This document shows, in pieces, positions 56,784 to 64,000 of a DNA stretch of 64,000 nucleotides. The DNA comes from Gigantopelta aegis. Taxonomy: Eukaryota > Mollusca > Gastropoda > Neomphalida > Peltospiridae. The position numbers and the translations under genes are program-made. Below the pieces are notes generated by a model. That model did not search any database. It was not told the DNA's origin and saw nothing but the letters and a program-made list of their open reading frames with translations. Each line of letters opens with the position of its first letter. Position 1 is the first letter of the stretch. The stretch spans positions 32,252,553-32,316,552 of the forward strand of contig NC_054711.1 in assembly GCF_016097555.1 (NCBI RefSeq), in the 5' to 3' direction.

Positions 56784-58830
56784 TCATTCTTTCCTTCCTC
56801 CGATGCGTCTTTGGAACAACAGTCCTGGATCAATTGTCCTGTCAGGGGCTACTTTCACAGATGTGCTACTGCCAAGGGTTTTTGCCTTGTCCTTCCTCTT
56901 GAAAGCCATTGAGAACACAGGTTGTCCAATCATTTTGCTAATGATTCCTTCTCCCACTGAATGAAACTCATGTACATCAACCTCTGAATCTGCAACAACA
57001 CCATTTACAATGTTCCTCAAGGACGGATCCTCAGAAAAAGGCGAGCAAGTGGCCAATTTAGACAGGATCTTCTGCAGATCGTGTGAGTCTCTTTCAATTC
57101 TACTTTGCGATGTCTCTTTATGCTGTTCACTGGTTGTGAAAGATAGGTCATTGAATTCTTGCATGGCGTGGTTGTAATCGGAGGTGACTGGAGTTGATAA
57201 TGTCCATAGGGCGCGTTGCTCTTCACTCATGCCACTCCCTCGCATAAGCCCCCCATAGGTCTTGAGTGATCTCATCAAATGTTCAATCACGAGGTCTGCA
57301 CTGAGTCCTGCCCAAAACGTATTGCTATGACGAATGGCATGGTATCCCTGTTTTAATCTTTGGAACAAATCTGGATGTCGTGCCTCAAGTTGGGACATTT
57401 CCTACACATAGTAATATGCAGACTTCAAATAATTGAAGTGGTCTGCAGCTGCGAAGATTGGCAAGCATTCGGACAGTGTCTGACGGTGCATCTGCCAATT
57501 GCCGGTGCGATCTGCTTTGATTAGAGACGTCGACACGTTCACCATTTCCTGATAATTCAACCACAGCTGACTGGTTTTTGATCTTTCACGGAGACCATTC
57601 CTCTTTTTGTCAATAGCGGTGGCCAACTGTGCCAATTTCTCTGATGTTTTAGCACTGTCCATGGTCATCTTTTCTTCAATCAAAGCTGTGTATATGTCTT
57701 CTGCTCTGCTAACAAGGGGACTCAAGTCTGGTTCTTCATCGACGATCTCTGTGACAATCATTTTATTCAGGCATTTGTTCACCAACAAGTGTCCTCGAAA
57801 TGCACGCTGGACCGCCTTCCCACTCATCATGTGCACTATCGCATTTTCTCCGTAAATTTCACCTAGCACACTGTTCAACCCTGTACCTGACATGAGTGTG
57901 CCAATCGCCCCAAGCAAGTTCATGAAGGTATGAAACGAACCAAGCATGAGCACAATGGTCTTCAAGTGGTTGTTCCTGTGTTCGGCAATGATTTCAGCGG
58001 CCTTCCAATAGAGCGGTTGGTCGAATATGATGACAGGCGGAATGTGGTGTTTGAACGCGATGTCACATATATATCCCAGGGTGGAGAGAATACATGTCAA
58101 TCATTGGCAAATACGTAACTGAAGACTGACCAGGGTGGTCCATATCTTTATGCAGAACATGCATCATTCCTTGCCAGCTAGGGAGGGTTCGTCTAAAGTT
58201 GAATGAAAGTTCCAACAGGATGTCAACTCGCTTATCACATTCAAGCAGTGACAGACATTCTTGAAAGGTGATATCCTTGCAGGCCTTTCTAGCAAAGCGG
58301 TATTCCTTAATGCCAACTTTGGATTTGTCAGTGATGTTGATTTGTGACAGTTGTTTCCTCTGAATAACACGACTAACTTTCTGCCCAGGCGTCAAGGCAG
58401 CCACCATACCCATTCCGTGGAAAGTTCCCTTCCCATCCAATGTTATGATATTATGATCTACATTGTCAGCCGCGAACAAAACAGTCATTCCAAGAAGGTC
58501 TGGAATGATTGACTCTGGAGCCGAGTCAGCCGCGTTCTTCTCGAATCTTTGGACCTCAGCATATGAAGAACCAAACCCCATTTCATGCAGTGTGTCATTG
58601 AGAAATCTAGAGCGGTACATGTGGTGTGCTTGGACAGCTAGGCCAAGTTGCAAAGGGGCAATCACAGCGCGGGGTCTAACCGCCTGAATGATAGTTTGCC
58701 CAATGCTGGCAACTTTCCTACTCGTGTTCTTCCCAACAAACATGGAGTTTAACAACAACTGCAATGTGTCTGGTAAGTATTCTAAAGCAGGATCAAGTTT
58801 GAGTTCATCTGTGCTTGGGTATCTTTCCAT
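56784..58830 (-). pseudogene. Central region of TIR-element protein
   Basis: Three neighbouring frames carry motifs found upstream of the nuclease domain in related animal proteins: GQTIIQAVRPRAVIAPLQLG, LGLAVQAHHMYRSRFLNDTL, FAADNVDHNIITLDGKGTFH, then FDQPLYWKAAEII, LMLGSFHTFMNLLGAIGTLM and FWAGLSADLVIEHLMRSLKT followed by GGLMRGSGMSEEQRALW. AADNVDHN and the FDQPLYWKA/LGSFH blocks are strongly conserved in my recollection of this family, but I know no assigned catalytic role. The gene is interrupted in this stretch. Confidence 0.6.
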
Positions 58831-59113
58831 AACAGTAGGAACACATGTTTTAATGCCACTTTTGATGAACCGTGCCGCTGTTGAGGTTGAGGATGAGGAT
58901 TCTCAAAAGAGAGCAATCATTCAGTTTCTTCCAAAATGCGCTCTTAGGATATGGGATGTTTTTTCTTTCATAGTGACAATGTCATGAAGTCCTTCGCCTT
59001 CAGCGATACAGATAGAGTCACCAAATTGTTGTTGCAGCTTGGACTTCAGTCACTGTGAACTGTACGGTTCAGAATCACTATGATATAGGAACTCATTCAT
59101 TTTCGCCTTTAGG

Positions 59114-59880
59114 TCAGACATCGTTTTCTACAAGATACTCACACATTTTCTGAAATGCCTGGGCCTGGCTCTCATTCTTTGGCCGCCCAGATTTCCTCTT
59201 CTTTTCTGAGGGCACATTCTGATATTGCAGGGATATATTCTTTCCATTCCGGAAATGAGAACTACAAAGACGATGATATATACAATCTGCTGCATGCAAG
59301 TCACCACCATAGAATTCGATGCGTCCTTTAACAACACATGACCAATCATCGTTCCGAGTGTCACAGAGTTCTAATATAGATTTTGGAAACGTATCAGTTT
59401 TTACATAGCTATGGTCAGATCGTTCGGCTACATGGTTCCCACAAAACAGACAATCTGTTCTACTGTCAAATTGACCCTCGGAGAGCCTAGCACTTCGTTT
59501 TCTAGAAACAGAAGTCCCGCTTTCCCGCTTGATTTGGAGTTGAATATCCTTGTGGTTGATAAAACGTTTACGACAATCCACGTGCACCCTCTGGCCAGCT
59601 TCAGCAACGACATCACTGCCTCTCTGGGAACTTGCATCATTTATCCCTTTAGCACTCGGCTCACGGAGTATGTTAAATTTATCAGTCTTCAACTGTCTTG
59701 CCACAAATGGGGCAGCTGCCTTGCTGGAAACTTGGATCACGCATCACTGCCTCTCTGGGAACTTGCAACATTTATCCCTTTAGCACCCGGCTCACGGAGT
59801 ATGTTAAATTTATCAGAGTCTTCAACTGTCTTGCCACAAATGGGGCAGCTGCCTTGCTGGAAACTTGGATCACGGCCTGA
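59114..59880 (-). pseudogene. N-terminal zinc-motif region of TIR-element protein
   Basis: The frame contains VHVDCRKRFINHKDI, DCLFCGNHV and ADCIYHRLCSSHFRNGKNI: paired Cys/His motifs likely binding zinc, and a basic KKRKSGRPK stretch that could be an AT-hook or nuclear signal. Upstream, a CPxCG motif is encoded twice because a 120-130 bp segment (about 59620-59750 and 59750-59875) is tandemly duplicated. DNA binding is the natural inference for this end. Confidence 0.55.
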
Positions 59881-60484
59881 AAAAGAACGGGATTATGATG
59901 TAGATTGCATATACAGTTCAATCTTCCATTTCTTCAGTGCATAGTAATGGCATCTTTTGCAATGAAATGCATGAAGAACTTCTAAATACAGAATGAAGAC
60001 TCAGAAATCAATGACCATCAGTGGTTAATGCGGAACATTTTATGGCAACCATAAAGTTATGGGGGTGTCCACTAGGGGCACCATTTTGAATTTCTTGGTA
60101 AATCAACCATTTGACTTTAATTTTGATACCTCCGTTGCATTCCTTGAACCCTAAAACCTGGGTGTAGACACCAAAACTACGGCTCTAGAGTAATTAATAA
60201 CCAACATATGCCTTTTTCATTGTCACGGTGGCCATCTTGGACGCCATGGGTATAAACATCAAAACATCGGCTGTACAATTGATAATAAAGGAGATATGTC
60301 CATTTTTGGTAATGGCGGCCATATTGGACGCCATTTGAAAAAAACCGATTTCGAGGAGTCAGACTTTGGTCGACTTTTTATATGTTATTCTCCACCATAA
60401 ATAGATCCAAAAACCGTTGAGAACGCTTTTGTTACAATTTCTTTGGGGTAAGGGGGTATTTTTTCACATATTGACCCGACTAAG

Positions 60485-61385
60485 AAAGGAGGGTAATTTA
60501 AGTGCAATGAACTTCGCACGTTTTGAATTGTTTAGCTATTTTAACTACAGATGACCTATGGACCTAAAACGTTCACTGACGGTTGCAAAGACCCATATAG
60601 TAAGGAGTGTGAAATATCACAGTCGAATTTTTATACAATTCCGTATTCAGTAGGGTTTTGGGGGTGTTTACGGGACACCCAATATTTTGTAGTTATGTGA
60701 AAGTATGTAGCTGCCTAACGAGAGAAAACTTAAATATTTAATTAAAGAGACTTTCCTGGGTTTGTAGCCATTGTACGATGTTTCTGTCTAACAAAATCTT
60801 TGAGCAACTAAAATGACACTAAAATTAGTTTCTGGTATAGAATACCAGTGTCTGTTTATTTATTGTGTTTCTGGGCCACGGTCCACTAAGGGACGGTCCA
60901 TAAATGTCAATGGTTTTCATAATCCTAACAATGTTAGGATTGGGTTTGACCCCCTCCCCTCTCCCCTAATCCTAACATAAAAACATTGATATAATGTGTA
61001 CGAAACATTGACCTTCGATGGACCGATCATCCGATGTTTTACCTGAAAAGCAATCCGAACATGGCTTTTACCCCCTCCCCCCCCTTCCGAACATTGTTCG
61101 GATTGTGAAGCACATCGATATTTATGGACCGTCCCTAAGCGATCTTAGCGCTAAGATCACATTAAAAACATCAGATAGCTATGCACTTAAAGGGCAAAAC
61201 CTGGTTTGTAAGTAGCCCAAACTGGATTCGGTCTGAAAATAATTCCGTACTTTCGAAAAATATATATCAAGAAACGGAATAAAGTTTGAACTAGTACATA
61301 CATAGGACGATCATAAACATATTTATTTTACAGCCACTAATATTTTATTCAATATGTATAATATTTTATCTTTTTCGTCTTTAAC
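60485..61385. repeat. Segmental duplication, partner of 43105-44090
   Basis: GGAGGGTAATTTAAGTGCAA at the start and the palindrome GATCTTAGCGCTAAGATC. It carries a MITE that is absent at 43 kb. Confidence 0.75.
60891..61131. mobile_element. MITE with 20-bp TIRs and CTAAG target duplication
   Basis: TIRs GGACGGTCCATAAATGTC and GATATTTATGGACCGTCC, CTAAG on each side. The paralogous site near 43459 reads CCACTAAGCGATC, an empty site. The interior is partly palindromic (CCTAACAATGTTAGG, and CCGAACATTGTTCGG). Confidence 0.85.
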
Positions 61386-61398
61386 TTCATAAAAGTAA

Positions 61399-61640
61399 AG
61401 TTTGTTTTATTTAACGACGCCTCTAGAGCACATTGATATCTTATAATCGGCTAGGCCATCCTGCCTTTGGGAAGCGGAAATAAAAGATCCCTTGCTGCTA
61501 ATCGGGAGAGAGTAGCCCATGTAGTGGCGACAGCGGGTTTCCTCTCAAAATCTGTGTGGTCCTTAACCATATGTCTGACGCCATATATCCGTAAATAAAA
61601 TGTGTTGAGTGCGTCGTTAAATAAAACATGTCTTTCTTTC
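61399..61640 (+). mobile_element. SINE fragments: T2 scrap and core plus T1 tail
   Basis: 61400-61455 is a minus-strand T2 tail; 61462-61640 is plus-strand core with TTGCTGCTAATCGGGAGAGA and the T1 tail. Confidence 0.7.
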
Positions 61641-61699
61641 TTTCATACTGAACCATTTTCTCATATATAGCTGTTAATATACTGTTATTTGTGTTACGC

Positions 61700-62240
61700 A
61701 GCTTTATCCAATACATTGTATTTAAAAGTCCGTAATTTTCTTATAATTTGCATTGCCAATCGTCCTAATTCACTATAAACAAAATCATTACAAGTTCTGT
61801 TTTGTACCGCTAATAGTCTTTTATAGAACTGTGTTTCTATTTCAGCACCTCAACAAGTGATGCTCAGTCTTGTGTGCCTTTTTGTGTCCGTTATAGCTGG
61901 ATTACATTTCACGACGTAGAAGGGAAACAATGTAAGTGATTGTTAACGACAAAACAAAAAACGAGAACCAAATCTCAAATAACTGGGATATATATATAGC
62001 ACGGTAATACTGGCTTTTTAAGACAGACACAATAGGCATTTCTATATTATTAATATAGAATATTCGACACTTGCAATTGATACAAAATAATTTCCACGAC
62101 ACAAAAACCAAAACAAAACAAAAACAAAAAAACCAACACCAAAAATATGCCTTTAAAACAAAATTGAATATAGTTCACGACAAAAAAAAGAAGAAGTGCG
62201 GTAGTTTTTAATTCCCACGGCATTGCCTACTGCTGAGGTC
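61700..62240. other. No gene seen
   Basis: AT-rich with A/C low complexity at 62100-62150. No coding signal. Confidence 0.4.
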
Positions 62241-62243
62241 AAC

Positions 62244-62262
62244 TGTGTGTGTGTGTGTGTGT

Positions 62263-62355
<93 letters not shown>
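62244..62355. repeat. (GT)n then (CT)n microsatellite
   Basis: About 22 bp GT then 90 bp CT, next to a SINE core scrap at 62356-62396. Confidence 0.95.
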
Positions 62356-62358
<3 letters not shown>

Positions 62359-62559
62359 TCACGACTGGTATATCAAAGGTCGTGATATGTGCCGAGGGGA
62401 AACAACTAATGGAAATAAAGTAGCAAGTGTTCTCCGAAGCATGTATGTCAGAATAAAGTATAAATTAGTAAACAGGTACATAACTATTATTCAACTGTTT
62501 TAATTGTTGGCGTTTACAAATGTCAGAATAACTCTCGTACTTAGGTAAAGTAATAACTG

Positions 62560-63640
62560 GAAAAGTTTAAAAGCCAATGTTTTACAATAGTAATATTTTA
62601 TTAGAAGTTTGCTTCAGAATGAATTTGGTTTACAATTAGTAATATGTTATTACAAGTTTGCTTTACAGTGAGTTTGGTTTACAATAGTAATATGTTATTA
62701 GAAGTTTGCTTCACAGTGAGTTTGGTTTACGATAGTAATATGTTATTACAAGTTTGCTTCACAGTGAGTTTGGTTTACGACAGTAATATGTTATTACAAG
62801 TTTGCTTCACAGTGAGTTTGGTTTACAATAGTAATATGTTATTACAAGTTTGCTTCACAGTGAGTTTGGTTTACAATAGTAATATGTTATTACAAGTTTA
62901 GTTTACAATTAGTTTGGTTTACAACAGTAATATGTTATTAGAAGTTTGGTTTACAATAGTAATATTTTATTAGAAGTTTGGTTTACAATAGTAATATTTT
63001 ATTAGAAGTTTGGTTTACAATAGTAGTGTTTAATTAGAAGTTTGGTTTACAACAGTAGTGTTTAATTAGAAGTTTGGTTTACAACAGTAGTGTTTAATAT
63101 TTACAACAGTAGTGTTTAATTAGAAGTTTGGTTTACAATAGTAGTGTTTAATTAGAAGTTTGGTTTACAATAGTAGTGTTTAATTAGAAGTTTGGTTTAC
63201 AATAGTAGTGTTTAATTAGAAGTTTGTTTTACAATAGTAGTGTTTAATTAGAAGTTTGTTTTACAATAGTAGTGTTTAATTAGAAGTTTGGTTTACAATA
63301 GTAGTGTTTTATTAGAAGTTTGTTTTACAATAGTAGTGTTTAATTAGAAGATTGTTTTACAATAGTAGTGTTTAATTAGAAGTTTGGTTTACAATAGTAG
63401 TGTTTAATTAGAAGTTTGGTTTACAATAGTAGTGTTTAATTAGAAGTTTGGTTTACAACAGTAGTGTTTAATTAGAAGTTTGGTTTACAATAGTAGTGTT
63501 TAATTAGAAGTTTGGTATACAATAGTAATATTTTATTAGAAGTTTGGTTTACAATAGTAATATTTTATTAGAAGTTTGGTTTACAATAGTAGTGTTTAAT
63601 TAGAAGTTTGGTTTACAATAGTAGTGTTTAATTAGAAATT
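62560..63640. repeat. 48-bp and 32-bp two-part minisatellite
   Basis: 62560-62930 repeats a 48-bp unit (TTACAAGTTTGCTTCACAGT then GAGTTTGGTTTACAATAGTA, ATATG). 62930-63640 repeats a 32-bp unit (AGAAGTTTGGTTTACAATAG then TAGTGTTTAATT), which equals the longer unit minus about 16 bp. Confidence 0.9.
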
Positions 63641-64000
63641 TGTTTTGTTTAACGACATTACCAGAGCACATTGATTTATAAATCATCGGCTACTGGATGT
63701 CAAACAATTGGTAATTCTAACATATAGCCTAAGAGAGGAAACCCGCTACGCTTTTCCATTACTAGCAAAGGATCTTGTGTATGGGAAAGTGCATATAAGA
63801 GATCCTTTGCTGCATTAAGAAATATATAGCTGGTTTCCTCTGATGACTACGAGTCAGAAATACCAAATGTTTGACATCCAGTAGCCGATGATTTATTAAT
63901 CAATGTGCTCTAGTGGTGTCGTTAAACTGAATAAAGTTGATATCACGGCCATTGATATACCAGTCGTGGTGCACTGGCTCGAACGAGAAATAGCCCAATG
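63640..64000 (-). mobile_element. SINE (T2) interrupted by another SINE, cut by window edge
   Basis: The outer minus-strand copy is 63640-63778 and 63940-64000. A plus-strand H5-type 3' half (63780-63938, GATGACTACGAGTCAGAAAT and T2 tail) lies inside. Confidence 0.75.

Larger units (their letters stand above)
55263..60483 (-). mobile_element. TIR element carrying a FEN1/XPG-like nuclease gene
   Basis: Terminal inverted repeats of about 225 bp begin TTAG(A/T)CGGGTCAATAT at 55263 and at 60483 inverted. Each contains CCCCAAAGAAATTGTAACAA, GCGTTCTCAA and a block AAATGGCGTCCAAGATGGCC; the last recurs as a subterminal repeat on the right side (near 60228 and 60310). Inside is one broken minus-strand gene for a protein of about 1,200 residues. 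No RNase H-fold transposase, integrase, polymerase or capsid is seen. Similar proteins are numerous in mollusc and cnidarian genomes (established knowledge from recall). No clear target-site duplication is found. Coding has several interruptions. Confidence 0.7.

Noticed and set aside
59411-59944. 177-codon plus-strand frame
   Set aside because: Antisense shadow of the zinc-motif region of the nuclease element.
55263-60483. Polinton or other virus-like element
   Set aside because: No polymerase, integrase, capsid or packaging ATPase motifs, and the size is far below Polinton length.

Overview
The window is eukaryotic, intron-bearing and repeat-dense, most likely from a marine mollusc. That taxonomic call rests on inference: tRNA-headed SINEs of a type abundant in molluscs, animal extracellular domains (PAN/Apple-like, kringle) spliced at phase-1 introns, and long CA, CT, GAT and AGT microsatellites. 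No prokaryotic organisation is present. Real host coding sequence is only a few short exons. Most long open frames are translations of tandem repeats.

Region 1 (about 0.6-23.4 kb, minus strand) holds a small secreted cysteine-rich protein gene: a possible 5'UTR exon (donor at 23256), a signal-peptide exon (19043-19137), a domain exon (13122-13268) and two possible terminal exons (10901-11196 and 602-924). All coding junctions are phase 1. Each domain exon carries the spacing C-x5-C-x(14-17)-CC-x20-C-x-C. I do not recognise the family. Next to exon 3 is a 1.5 kb minisatellite whose unit looks like an amplified copy of the exon's own splice-acceptor/exon edge.

Region 2 (25-38 kb) is non-genic. 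It has CT/CA microsatellites, a 3.4 kb 20/25-bp minisatellite bounded by about 50-bp inverted repeats, and a 75-bp tandem array into which a nearly whole APE-type LINE has inserted (33.43-37.64 kb).

Region 3 (38-50 kb) holds a two-exon secreted PAN/Apple-like plus kringle gene on the plus strand (46523-46859, 49633-49919). It also holds a damaged relative: a PAN exon remnant at 38.6 kb (plus) and a kringle exon at 40.1-40.4 kb on the opposite strand. Flanking blocks recur several times between 38 and 61 kb, so the region was built by segmental duplication and rearrangement. SINEs and MITEs are present in some copies and absent from others.

Region 4 (55.26-60.48 kb) is an element with roughly 225-bp terminal inverted repeats. 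It carries a broken minus-strand gene for a large protein with N-terminal zinc motifs and a C-terminal FEN1/XPG-like nuclease domain. I see no conventional transposase. The last 1.1 kb is a 48/32-bp minisatellite followed by a SINE-in-SINE nest. SINEs with at least four kinds of head and three kinds of tail, and TTAA-ended MITEs, are scattered throughout.
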